DNA from: Muribaculum sp.
GTDB taxonomy: Bacteria; Bacillota; Clostridia; Lachnospirales; Lachnospiraceae
Assembly (NCBI GenBank): GCA_023663735.1
Contig: JAMPGV010000001.1
Span: forward strand, 62,001-126,000
Reading direction: 5' to 3'
DNA length: 64,000 nt
Position 1 is the stretch's first letter; the number at the start of each line of letters is the position of its first letter. Both the position numbers and the translations under genes were made by a program. Shown piece after piece: positions 17,310 to 25,887 of this stretch. Below the pieces are notes generated by a model. The model had not been told where the DNA came from and did not search any database. It worked only from the letters and a program-made list of their open reading frames with translations.

Positions 17310-18083
17310 TCACATGCCGGGGTCAAAATATTTGTCCCGATATACCACATATCCGTCCGTCTCCAGAAACAGCTCATATCCCGCATCTTCTAAGCTGCCC
17401 CGAATGGGCTTCTCCTTCGGCAGAACGATATAGACACAGGCGCGTTCCCTTGCCAGCGCCCCCAGCCGTTCGGCCGCCGCGTCCTCGGACTCCATCTCGT
17501 CGCAGAGTTCATCCTGTATGGCCCATTCGTTCCAGTTTTCCACCAGAATCTCCCGCCCGTAAGGCATACACACCACCGGGGAATACTGCCGCACATACTG
17601 CACCAGCTCCAGCGGGAAAACCGCCATGACTTCCCTGCCGGGAATCTCGATGGCGTCGCAGATCCGCACCACACTGTCCGGCACATGATAAACATTCTCC
17701 GCCCGCGTAAAGAAAGAGTTGTGGTAAATACAGCTCCCCGACGCCACGGAGAAACATAAGACCACAGCCGCAAACCACTTCTTTTTCCATTTGGAGAGCT
17801 TCCCGTATACGGACACACAGGTATAGGCGATCACCACCGTTACCGGGAGCAGCCACAAAATCCGATAATAAATCTCGTCTCCCAGATAACGCCCGACCAA
17901 CATGGCAAACAGCGGATTAAAAAAGAGCAGCAGGAAAATCACCGGCACATAGAAAAACAGAATCCGGATCTGTTTTCTCTCCTCCCGCAAAAAAACCCAC
18001 ACAAGACAGCACAAAAACCAGATTCCCACCAGTCCCGTCCCCATATATTCCCGAAACAGCGCAACGGCATGACTCGCCTCCAT
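17310..18083 (-). CDS. Membrane protein, probable C-terminal half of a DUF6077-like protein
   Basis: 257 residues. Three or four membrane segments (about 18-35, 42-62, 72-88, 102-118) are followed by a soluble extracytoplasmic part (about 125-257). The stretch NPLFAMLVGRYLGDEIYYR followed by LWLLPVTVVIAY resembles the second half of DUF6077 proteins, whose first half matches the preceding gene. The two halves are in the same reading frame, 72 bp apart, with two in-frame stops between. The ATG at 18083 has its own GGAAGGAG site, so the half can be translated alone. Function unknown; the family is found with membrane glycosyltransferases. It is the last gene of the long operon from 38794. Confidence 0.72.
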   Translation of the reverse strand: MEASHAVALFREYMGTGLVGIWFLCCLVWVFLREERKQIRILFFYVPVIFLLLFFNPLFAMLVGRYLGDEIYYRILWLLPVTVVIAYTCVSVYGKLSKWKKKWFAAVVLCFSVASGSCIYHNSFFTRAENVYHVPDSVVRICDAIEIPGREVMAVFPLELVQYVRQYSPVVCMPYGREILVENWNEWAIQDELCDEMESEDAAAERLGALARERACVYIVLPKEKPIRGSLEDAGYELFLETDGYVVYRDKYFDPGM

Positions 18084-18155
18084 AGGTTCTCCTTCCCCAT
18101 CCTGCCCCGCATCCCTGCGTCAGGAGCGGCACAGACGGTTCCTCCAATCACAAAA

Positions 18156-19256
18156 TTAATTCATCACATACAGCAGCGCATACCCGACACAGGGCAGGCA
18201 GCACAGGGCAAGCGGCGCCAGCGTTTTCCATCTGCCGAAACAGACCGCCCCGCACAGACCGGTCACGGCGGTGAACATGCATAAGAGGAAAGCGCCCATG
18301 GTGCTGCACAGACATCCCGCCAACATTACACAGCACAGAAGCGCCCAATATCCCACGCCGCACTTCTGCTTTTCCTGCATCCGCTCCAGCAGAACCAACA
18401 GCAGGAACATCAGCATGGGCAGTACGATACTCCCCAACGCCGCCTTTCCCTGTCTGCTTCTGGCCAGCATAAAATGTTCCACCGTATAAAAAGAATAGTC
18501 TCCGAAAATCACCAAAAGTTCCGCAAGGATCAAAAACAGCGGCAAAAGTTTCCGCCTATTTGCGAACAGCCTTCCGCCCAGCACATAAAAGATACCGTAA
18601 GTCATGGGAATCAGCGCAAGCGGCACTGCCACATGCGCCACGGTGACAGCCTTGATCCCGCTCGCTCTGGCCAGAAAAGCAATCCAGATGGGAAAGGGCG
18701 CAAGGCCGTGCCGAATATCCACCTGCGTGGTGCCGCCCGTGTAGGGAAGTTTGCGGTACAGGGTCTCCGCATTCTCCGTTATCGTAGAGACCGCCACATA
18801 ATAGGCGTCGTCCCCGTCCCCGTATGCCAGCCGCACCGCCTGCGCCAGCTGAAACAACAGGAGCGCCCCGAAGACCGCCCAAAGCAGATATCGGATCCTC
18901 TTGGTCTTCTCTTGCTCCACAGCGGGCAGCACTCGGATATTGCTCCGCCGCCCGCCATGCGATCTTGCGCGTATACAGAACAAGCAGACGCCGCAGGCCG
19001 CAAGTGTAAATCCCGCCGCCCCATAGAGAGACGCCACATGGCGGAAATTCCCCTCAAGCAGCACAAACGGAACGCAGATGAGCTGAAAAATGCCCCACAA
19101 AAGCATCTGGCCGCTCACCCACAGCCAGACCGGGCCGCCGCCCGTCTGCTTTGCGCCCGCCGCGCCGCCGATACAGTTTCCCGCCGCCAGCGGGACGCCG
19201 AACAGCCAAAACGCCAATATCAAAACTTGAATTGCCAGCGGCAGATGATCCGTCAT
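18156..19256 (-). CDS. Polytopic membrane protein, DUF6077-like N-terminal part
   Basis: 366 residues from the ATG at 19256, with AAGGAGG 11 bases upstream. An alternative ATG at 19319 overlaps the previous stop by four bases but has its GGAGG too close. About nine membrane segments are visible. The acidic loop RLAYGDGDDAYYVAVS (about 155-170) and VDIRHGLAPFPIWIAF are the most conserved-looking parts and resemble GT-C type catalytic loops. The protein stops abruptly after LLYVMN, in the middle of what should be a longer membrane domain; the following gene continues the pattern. Probably a lipid-linked sugar transferase or a partner of one, but that is inference. Confidence 0.75.
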   Translation of the reverse strand: MTDHLPLAIQVLILAFWLFGVPLAAGNCIGGAAGAKQTGGGPVWLWVSGQMLLWGIFQLICVPFVLLEGNFRHVASLYGAAGFTLAACGVCLFCIRARSHGGRRSNIRVLPAVEQEKTKRIRYLLWAVFGALLLFQLAQAVRLAYGDGDDAYYVAVSTITENAETLYRKLPYTGGTTQVDIRHGLAPFPIWIAFLARASGIKAVTVAHVAVPLALIPMTYGIFYVLGGRLFANRRKLLPLFLILAELLVIFGDYSFYTVEHFMLARSRQGKAALGSIVLPMLMFLLLVLLERMQEKQKCGVGYWALLCCVMLAGCLCSTMGAFLLCMFTAVTGLCGAVCFGRWKTLAPLALCCLPCVGYALLYVMN

Positions 19257-19315
19257 ATTGATCGCTGCCTCCTTCCCGAAATTTCTCCGTTGTTGCCGTC
19301 GCCCATTGCGTCCGC

Positions 19316-21130
19316 TCATTGCCCTCCGGAAGATCCGAACAGCAAAATCGTGTCCCCGTATGCGCCGCCTGACTCCAAGAGCGTCTCCTGATATTCCAAT
19401 CCGTACTCGTCCGCCAGCGTTGCGCAGACTTTCTCCCGGTCCGTCCCCTGTTTGAGAAGCACCACCGCCTGTGCCAGACCGGCGACGGATGCCTTGTCCT
19501 GTCTGTCCGCCAGCTCCTCCTCCGTCAGCAGGAGCGTCTTCTCATAGCGTGCAAATTCCAGCAGATTCTCGTAGTATCCCACACCTCTGTAAATGCAGAT
19601 ACAGGCACAGTCCGCATAGGCGTCCGCAATCTCCCTCTGCGCGTCATATCCCGTATACAGATAAGAATCTTGATACCGCAGCGGATCCAGAAGCTGTGCG
19701 GCGAGTGTCGCCAGAACCAGCGCCGCCCCCGCAGCTCGGACGCCTCCCGCACTTTTCGCCGCGCTGCGCCATCCGGCCCAGGCTTTGCAGACTGCCGCCG
19801 TTGCGCCGAGCATCAAAAACGGGAACACGGGCATGATATAGCGGTCTACCAGATAGGGTGACATGCGGGCGGCCAGCAGAAAATACCCTCCTGCGGGAAT
19901 CCACAGCAGACAGGAGACCTCCCCCGCCGCTTTGGCACGCTCCGTTTTGGAACGCTCCTCCTGTGCATTCCGCCTCCGCGAAGCCGATACCGCAAGAACC
20001 GCCCACGCCGCCACAAGGAGCGCCATACATCCGATTCCCAGCCGTTCCAGTGCAATTTTCCCGAAAGCCCGCAGCCGGCCGCCATACCCCGCAAACCCTG
20101 CCGTGAGGCTTCCCAGCGCCTCCACGCCCCGGCCGCTGGAGAACACGTCCGCGATGGCAAAGGGGAACACCGCCACCCCGATCACCGCCGCCGTCACCAT
20201 GGCCCTGATATAGAATAACAGTTCCCGCTTCCGCCCGCGCCGCCACAGCAAAAGAGCCGTCACCGCCGCCAGAATCAGACAGTAAAACAAGAAAAAATAC
20301 TGTGTCCAGAAGCCCGCCGCCGTCACCAGAATCATGGTTTTATTGCCGCGGCTGAAATCTTTCCCGTTCTCCCCGAGTTCTGCGCCGAAGAACTTATCCA
20401 CATGAACCGCAAGCAGCGCAACACAGAAAAACGTCACCATGGCGTACATGCGGATCAAAAGGGTGGTGGACAGCGCAGCCGCCGACAGGCCATACAGGGC
20501 GGCCGCCCACAGCCCCGCCGCCCTGCCGTATTTTTCACAGTCTGCAAGCCTCATAAAAGCTTTCCCCAGACGCATCAGAAGCAGCATGACGCCCAGCACG
20601 CACACCAGATTGACCGCACAGCCCATAAGCGGCGAAATCTTGCCCCGGAAGAGGGAAGAGACCGTGTGCAGCGCCATAAAATGGAGCGGCGGATGATTGT
20701 CGTCCTTCACGTTAAAATACACTGATAGATAGTGAAAGGCGTCCTCCTCCCCCACCGTGACATACGCGTGGAACTCCTCTGCCGTGATCCAGACCGGCTC
20801 CTCATACACATCCGCCCGGTAGGACAGAAGCTTGCTGCTGCCGCGGTTTTCCAGCACATCCCGCACCGTATCCGCCAGATTGCCCCAAGTCTCGGACAGC
20901 GTTTCCCCACGCAGTTCATTCTCCACGAATTTGGCCAGCCGCCCCTGCGGCTGCGTAGGCACAATCCAAGGGTTGAACTCTGCGTTCGCAAGTTCAAAGC
21001 TCAGAAGCTCGTCCATGTGATATCCCTCTTTCTCATGGATGCCGTGCAGCAGCAGCAGCGCCGCCAGAAGCAGCACCAGAATTTCCGGTACATATGCGGT
21101 AATTTTCAGTCTTCCCGGCAGCCTGTCCAT
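19316..21130 (-). CDS. GT-C family membrane glycosyltransferase (GT39/ArnT-like)
   Basis: 604 residues with roughly eleven membrane segments. After the first segment comes KEGYHMDELLSFELAN (about 33-48), with the Asp-Glu pair typical of the first extracellular loop of GT39/ArnT enzymes. A second conserved loop, VKDDNHPPLHFMALH (about 142-156), follows. These enzymes transfer a sugar from a polyprenyl phosphate carrier on the outside of the membrane. The C-terminal 120 residues form a soluble domain. It lies between the DUF6077-like gene and the palindromic element at 21162. Acceptor and sugar are unknown; one of the GtrB-like GT2 enzymes here could supply the donor. Confidence 0.85.
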   Translation of the reverse strand: MDRLPGRLKITAYVPEILVLLLAALLLLHGIHEKEGYHMDELLSFELANAEFNPWIVPTQPQGRLAKFVENELRGETLSETWGNLADTVRDVLENRGSSKLLSYRADVYEEPVWITAEEFHAYVTVGEEDAFHYLSVYFNVKDDNHPPLHFMALHTVSSLFRGKISPLMGCAVNLVCVLGVMLLLMRLGKAFMRLADCEKYGRAAGLWAAALYGLSAAALSTTLLIRMYAMVTFFCVALLAVHVDKFFGAELGENGKDFSRGNKTMILVTAAGFWTQYFFLFYCLILAAVTALLLWRRGRKRELLFYIRAMVTAAVIGVAVFPFAIADVFSSGRGVEALGSLTAGFAGYGGRLRAFGKIALERLGIGCMALLVAAWAVLAVSASRRRNAQEERSKTERAKAAGEVSCLLWIPAGGYFLLAARMSPYLVDRYIMPVFPFLMLGATAAVCKAWAGWRSAAKSAGGVRAAGAALVLATLAAQLLDPLRYQDSYLYTGYDAQREIADAYADCACICIYRGVGYYENLLEFARYEKTLLLTEEELADRQDKASVAGLAQAVVLLKQGTDREKVCATLADEYGLEYQETLLESGGAYGDTILLFGSSGGQ

Positions 21131-21161
21131 GCCGCTCTCCTTTCGTTCTCCTTTATTCTAG

Positions 21162-21415
21162 TAGACGTTTGCAAAACTTTATTTTTCGGAATCCGAATTG
21201 TGCAGATTGTATATTCATAAGCAGACCCTAGCGAACCGTTGGCACTTAGGCGCTGTATTTTAGCGCCTTGAGGTGAGATTTAGCACTTCTTGGCAAAGCA
21301 CCCTATGGTGCAAGCCTTAGAAGTACTTCTCACCTTGGCCGCTTACGGTGAAGGTGGGACGTCTGCGTTGGAATATACAATTTGCACAATGACCCCTTAG
21401 TTTTGCAAACGCCTA
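21162..21415 (-). repeat. Palindromic interspersed element, copy A (long form, 254 bp)
   Basis: The ends TAGACGTTTGCAAAACT (21162-21178) and its near-complement at 21399-21415 match at 16 of 17. An inner 20-bp inverted repeat (21197-21216 with 21371-21390) matches at 19 of 20. Inside are a GGCGCT/AGCGCC hairpin, an AGGTGAGA/TCTCACCT stem and a large hairpin around GCACC-CTAT-GGTGC, giving a three-way-junction shape. A 13-bp direct repeat TCCTTTATTCTAG flanks it (21149-21161, 21416-21428). A further partial end (TAGGCGATTGCGAAACG) lies at 21426-21442. It fills the 320 bp between two minus-strand genes; nothing else is seen there. Orientation is given relative to copies B and C. Confidence 0.8.
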
Positions 21416-21450
21416 TCCTTTATTCTAGGCGATTGCGAAACGCTTATCTT

Positions 21451-23331
21451 TTATCCGGGCGTCCCCACCTCATACAGGAAAATCCGGTAATAGCTCTCCG
21501 CCGTCTCAAAGGGTTCCTCCCGTAACAGCACAAGCCCTAAGTCCTCCGCATTGGCAACATAGGCCGCCGAAAACAGATAGCGTCCCCCCAGCTCCCGCAA
21601 GGCCGCCGTGTCCAGCTCCAGATGCGCAAAATAGAATCCGTTCTTCTCAATGGTATAATACCCCGGACATTCCGAACCGAAGAGATAGCAGCGGTTTCCC
21701 CACTCGTCATAATACGCCCGCAGGTAATCGCTCTCCTCGAGTGCGGGCGCGATCACCTCCCGGAAGCGGTGCTTATATGCCAGATCATAATTGTTGGAAT
21801 ACCCGTCCAGACAATAGAATCCGTGATACAGCGCGGCCGCGGGATCCATCCCCAGACTCACCACGCGGTACGCCGACTGCGGCAGTCCCGTGTATTCCCC
21901 GAGGAAGTCCTCCACCTGCTCCAGAACGCCGATGGCATAATAATCCGCATAGCTCATGGCAGGATAATCGGCATTGCGCAGTTTCTGTACATTGGCCTTT
22001 GTGTCGCTGTTTTTCAGAATCTGCCACCCGCCCGCACAGACCGCCGCCGCTATGACGGCCAGACACACGCCAGCCCGGAGTTTCCACAGATTCCGTCTTC
22101 CTTTCAGAAGTTCCAATGCCAATGCCGCCGTACAGGCCAGAATCAGATACCACAGGCAGGGGGCAAGCCACAAAAGCCGATCCATCTGAAAAGCCCCCAA
22201 GGCACCCAGACCGCTTCTAAGGGCAATCCCCGCCTTGGCGTTCCAGAGCGCCGAGACGCCGGACAGACCCAGATTCACACACAGGGCAGCGAGTATGACC
22301 CGCACAAGCTTCCTCTCCTGATCAGGAAACGGTTCCGGAGACATCCCCTCCCGTTCTTGATCCCGATCTTTATCCCGATCTTTATCCTCGACTTTCCGGC
22401 GTATCAGCCGACAAATCCCCCAGCCGATTCCCCGAATCCTTCCGCGGAATGCGCAGGATACAGCCACAGCCACAATCGCGGCCGCCAAAATCCCCAGATG
22501 CGCATCCTGACTGTGCTGCCCGCCGTACAGAAAGCCCCTCGCCCAGCTCTCCCAGAACGGCTCCGCCGAAAGCGCATACTCACTCTTGTGGGAGAGCGCC
22601 GCTCCCCCCAGACCAAGCATCTGGCCGATCAAGGACAGATTGGTCAGCAGATATCCCGCCGCCAGCACCGCCCACATCCCCCAGAGCCGCAGGGAACCGG
22701 AGCCGTTCTCCCTGTTTTTATCTGCGTCCGGCCGCCGCTTCCGAAGCATCGGCATCCCACAGACCGCCGCGGCGGCCATCACCAGAAGCACCGCAAATCC
22801 CACCAGAACCAGCGAAGAATTCAGCGCAAAACACACCGTATACAGAAGTGGTCCCGCCATCCGTCCGCCCTCCCGCACCCGCACCGCACACCACAAAAGC
22901 ATGGGCAGACCGTATTGCGAGAGTCCGTACACCGGAAGGAATGGCAGCGCGGCATACATCCCCGCCGCCAGAACCGCGGGCAGCTCCCGCCCCGTCACAT
23001 GTCTGGCCAGCAGATACATCCCGACATATCCCACAAGGCTTCCCACAATCCGCATCACCCAGAACGCCCCCAGCGCGTTCCCGCCCAAAAACAAGAGAAC
23101 ACAGGCAGGAGCCGGCGGAATCAGCGCCGTCTTCGCAGCGCCGCCCAGAAATTCGGGCAGGCCGCCCCCGTCCCACAGATGTCTCGCCTGTAACAGATAA
23201 GCAATCAGCTCCCCATCCAGCTGGTCATGATAGGTGATGACGGCATTTTTCCCCAGAAGCAGTCCCGGCGCCGCAAGCAGAAGCACCGCCGCAAACCCGG
23301 CCGCAAACAAAACTTTACCGCCCTTTCTCAT
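21451..23331 (-). CDS. Large membrane protein, DUF6044-like
   Basis: 626 residues with about ten membrane segments and an extracytoplasmic C-terminal domain of about 200 residues. The N-terminal loop VITYHDQLDGELIAYLLQ (about 30-47) and FLPVYGLSQYGLPML (about 130-145) are shared with the protein at 38897-40762, as are the C-terminal DGYSNNYDLAYKHRFREVI and WGNRCYLF motifs. I associate the pattern with DUF6044 (YkoS-like) proteins that occur with GT2 glycosyltransferases. The ATG at 23331 (AGGAGG eight bases upstream) lies inside the end of the previous gene, a 17 bp overlap. The acidic loop suggests a GT-C type enzyme, but no activity can be stated. Confidence 0.8.
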   Translation of the reverse strand: MRKGGKVLFAAGFAAVLLLAAPGLLLGKNAVITYHDQLDGELIAYLLQARHLWDGGGLPEFLGGAAKTALIPPAPACVLLFLGGNALGAFWVMRIVGSLVGYVGMYLLARHVTGRELPAVLAAGMYAALPFLPVYGLSQYGLPMLLWCAVRVREGGRMAGPLLYTVCFALNSSLVLVGFAVLLVMAAAAVCGMPMLRKRRPDADKNRENGSGSLRLWGMWAVLAAGYLLTNLSLIGQMLGLGGAALSHKSEYALSAEPFWESWARGFLYGGQHSQDAHLGILAAAIVAVAVSCAFRGRIRGIGWGICRLIRRKVEDKDRDKDRDQEREGMSPEPFPDQERKLVRVILAALCVNLGLSGVSALWNAKAGIALRSGLGALGAFQMDRLLWLAPCLWYLILACTAALALELLKGRRNLWKLRAGVCLAVIAAAVCAGGWQILKNSDTKANVQKLRNADYPAMSYADYYAIGVLEQVEDFLGEYTGLPQSAYRVVSLGMDPAAALYHGFYCLDGYSNNYDLAYKHRFREVIAPALEESDYLRAYYDEWGNRCYLFGSECPGYYTIEKNGFYFAHLELDTAALRELGGRYLFSAAYVANAEDLGLVLLREEPFETAESYYRIFLYEVGTPG

Positions 23332-24628
23332 CCGGCCGCCCTCCTGTCTCCCATCCGCACACCGCCGCGGACGCCATCCCAATCAACCAGACGCATAGGA
23401 TGAACAGGGTATTTTTATAATCCATCTGCCCGGCTCCCCACAGCGTGTAGCAGACGCACATCCAGATTCCCGACAAAACCGGAAGCGCCGCCTTTTTCGA
23501 AAACGCGCCTTTTACTCCCGTCAAAAACCGCGCTGCCAGCGCGCACAGCGCCGCTACCGGGAACCACCAGCATCCGTAGCCCATATAGAGCTTCCCCAAA
23601 TGCGGGGACGCCTGCAGCATCTGTAAATAATTGCCCCCCGAATAGGAATCGTAACTTCTTCCGTGAAGCTGCAGAGGCAGGATCACGGGAGCAAACGTAT
23701 AGCCCGCCAGATCCCAGCAGATTTCCTTCACAATTTTCTTTTTGCCATATCTCCAGGCCGCTTTCGAGAGTTCCGTAAAAAGCCGCTCGGTCTCCTGTTC
23801 TCCCGCCCGCTCCGACAGGAAGGGAAGCAAATTGTTCTTGATTCCCGCCGCCTCATAACTGCTGTAGAGCATCTCGTCATGATCGATCTTCCATCTGTCT
23901 CTCTTCTCCAGCTCCCAGTAGCTGTGATACAGGCTCGTCCACGCAGCCCGGCTCACGAGATGGGTAGTAAAATGCGTCCGCTCCTGATAAAAACTGCCGA
24001 CGCCAAACGCCATTCCCCCGGCCGCCGCCACAGCTAACAGCCGAAGGCACACTCTGCGCCTTGCCGCCTTTGCCGCCACAGCTGCTGCCTCCGCTGCCGA
24101 CACAGCTGCCGCTGTGTCTTCCGGACATGCCCCGCGTCTGCGCTCTGCCGCCCAAAGATACAGCGCCCCTGCGACGGCGGGAACCGCGCCCAGATACAGA
24201 TACGCCCGCAAGAGCAGCGCCGCCCCAACCCATGCGCCCAGCCCCAGATAAAAATATTGGGGGAAACTTTTGGAGAAATAGGTTCCTTCCTCCCGGTCAC
24301 CGATGCTTCGCAGAACGCAGCCTGTCTGCACCAGAAACAGCGCCGTGGCGAGCGTCCGCACATCGGGCTGCACAAGGGACTGCATCACCATGGGAAAGGT
24401 GAGTACGGCGCAGACGATCAACACTCTTCCCCTGCGTTTTCCGGCAAAGAAATACACCGCCGCCGCAAACGCCAGAATCTGCCCCACGCAGACCAAGCCT
24501 CCGCCAAAGGATTTCACCTGCGCCAAGGCATAGCACATCCAGCAGACGCCCAATACCGCCTGCACCAGAAACCCTATCACAAGCACGCCGCTGCAAAAAG
24601 CGGCGCAGACCCTCCGAAACCTTTGCAT
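23315..24628 (-). CDS. Polytopic membrane protein of unknown function
   Basis: 437 residues from an ATG at 24628 with AGGAG five bases upstream; a GTG two codons earlier is too close to that site. About nine membrane segments are visible. An Ala-rich stretch (about 175-200, AAAVSAAEAAAVAAKAARR) lies in the middle. An extracytoplasmic loop (about 220-340) contains SYWELEKRDRWKIDHDEML and HGRSYDSYSGGNYLQML. I do not recognise a named family. It sits between WecE and the DUF6044-like gene, 9 bp after the former and overlapping the latter, so it belongs to the same glycan operon. A polymerase, flippase or GT-C role is possible. Confidence 0.72.
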   Translation of the reverse strand: MQRFRRVCAAFCSGVLVIGFLVQAVLGVCWMCYALAQVKSFGGGLVCVGQILAFAAAVYFFAGKRRGRVLIVCAVLTFPMVMQSLVQPDVRTLATALFLVQTGCVLRSIGDREEGTYFSKSFPQYFYLGLGAWVGAALLLRAYLYLGAVPAVAGALYLWAAERRRGACPEDTAAAVSAAEAAAVAAKAARRRVCLRLLAVAAAGGMAFGVGSFYQERTHFTTHLVSRAAWTSLYHSYWELEKRDRWKIDHDEMLYSSYEAAGIKNNLLPFLSERAGEQETERLFTELSKAAWRYGKKKIVKEICWDLAGYTFAPVILPLQLHGRSYDSYSGGNYLQMLQASPHLGKLYMGYGCWWFPVAALCALAARFLTGVKGAFSKKAALPVLSGIWMCVCYTLWGAGQMDYKNTLFILCVWLIGMASAAVCGWETGGRPDEKGR

Positions 24629-24637
24629 AAACACTCC

Positions 24638-25768
24638 TCAACAGCCGTAAAATGCCGCCACCCTGCCGCAGATATAGTCCACCTGCTCCTGCGTAAGCCC
24701 ATAGTACATCGGCAGTCTGACCAGACGCTCGCTCTCCCGCGTGGTATATCGGTCTTCCCCGAAGAAGCGTCCGAACTTGGTCCCCGCCAGAGCCGTATGC
24801 AAGGGGACATAGTGGAATACCGCATAAACATCATTTTTCTTCAAGTAATCCAGCAGCGCCGTGCGCTCCTCCAAATCCTTTGTCTTCAGATAAAACATAT
24901 GGGCGTTGTGCGTACAGCCCTCCGGCACCACGGGCAGCTCAATCCTTCCGCTCTCGGCCAAGGACTTCAAATTCTGTTCATAACGGTTCCAAACGCGGAT
25001 TCTGGACGCGTTGATCTCATCCGCAATCTCCAGCTGGGCATACAGATATGCCGCGTTCATATCGCTGGGCAAATAGGAGGAACCGTAATTGACCCATGTG
25101 TACTTGTCCACCTGTCCCCGGAAAAACTTGCTCCGGTTGGTTCCCTTCTCGCGGATGATCTCCGCCTGCTCCACATTTTTCCCGTCGCGGATGAGCAATG
25201 CGCCGCCCTCTCCCATGCTGTAATTCTTGGTCTCATGGAAGCTGAAACATCCGTAGTCGCCGAATGTCCCCAGCGCTTTCCCCTTGTAATCGGCCAGAAT
25301 CCCCTGCGCCGCATCCTCCACCACCCAGAGTCCGTGCCGGTCGGCAATCTCCATGATCTTGTCCATCTCACAGGCGATTCCGGCATAATGTACCGGCACG
25401 ATTCCTTTCGTCCGCTCGGTGATGGCCGCCTCGATTTTGTTCTCGTCCAGATTCATGGTGTCGGGTCTGACGTCCACAAACACCGGAACCGCACCCCGGA
25501 GTACAAAGGCGTTTGCCGTGGACACAAACGTGTACGCAGGCATGATGACCTCGTCCCCCTCTCCCACGCCGGTCAGAAGCGCCGCCATCTCCAGTGCGTG
25601 CGTACAGGACGTGGTGAGCAGACATTTGGCCGTTCCCGTCCGCTCCTCGATCCAGCGGCTGCATTTCCCCGTATAGGCGCCGTCCCCGCAGATTTTCTGA
25701 TTTTTCACACATTCCTGTATATAGCCCGCCGCCGTCTCCACATAGGGCGGCACGTTAAAATTAATCAT
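24638..25768 (-). CDS. wecE: dTDP-4-amino-4,6-dideoxygalactose transaminase
   Basis: 376 residues from the ATG at 25768 behind GAAGGAGGAG, the length I recall for WecE. It is a PLP enzyme of the DegT/DnrJ family that converts dTDP-4-dehydro-6-deoxyglucose and glutamate to dTDP-4-amino-4,6-dideoxygalactose (Fuc4N precursor). Motifs: TTSCTHALEMAALLTGVGEGDEV (split around residue 55-75), PAYTFVSTANAFVLRGA, VVEDAAQG (PLP aspartate), and SFHETKNYSMGEGG with the Schiff-base lysine near residue 180. The GCTHNAHMFYLK block follows. RfbA and RfbB supply its substrate. No dedicated WecD acetyltransferase is next to it. Confidence 0.9.
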   Translation of the reverse strand: MINFNVPPYVETAAGYIQECVKNQKICGDGAYTGKCSRWIEERTGTAKCLLTTSCTHALEMAALLTGVGEGDEVIMPAYTFVSTANAFVLRGAVPVFVDVRPDTMNLDENKIEAAITERTKGIVPVHYAGIACEMDKIMEIADRHGLWVVEDAAQGILADYKGKALGTFGDYGCFSFHETKNYSMGEGGALLIRDGKNVEQAEIIREKGTNRSKFFRGQVDKYTWVNYGSSYLPSDMNAAYLYAQLEIADEINASRIRVWNRYEQNLKSLAESGRIELPVVPEGCTHNAHMFYLKTKDLEERTALLDYLKKNDVYAVFHYVPLHTALAGTKFGRFFGEDRYTTRESERLVRLPMYYGLTQEQVDYICGRVAAFYGC

Positions 25769-25830
25769 GATCTCCTCCTTCCCGCCGGTACGCGCATCCG
25801 TCCGGCGCATTGATTGTCTGTGGCTCTGAT

Positions 25831-25885
25831 CCCATTCCCTTTGATTCCATTCCCTTTGCCTATCGCTTTTATTCCATTCCCTTTA
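25831..25885. repeat. Short tandem repeat (CATTCCCTTT type) upstream of wecE
   Basis: Three copies of a unit close to ATTCCATTCCCTTT occur between the GT2 stop (25888) and the wecE start (25768). The minus-strand transcript reads AAAGGGAATGGAAT repeated. This is one of several such tracts at gene junctions in this window. Confidence 0.6.
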
Positions 25886-25887
25886 TT

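Noticed and set aside
17304..17322. CCCCGG/CCGGGG hairpin between two convergent genes
   Set aside because: Only a 6-bp stem, overlapping the coding end of the minus-strand gene, with no T-run. Too weak to call a terminator.
21622..23193. 523-codon plus-strand frame opposite the DUF6044-like gene
   Set aside because: Arg/Pro/His-rich low-quality translation, typical of antisense to a GC-rich membrane protein.
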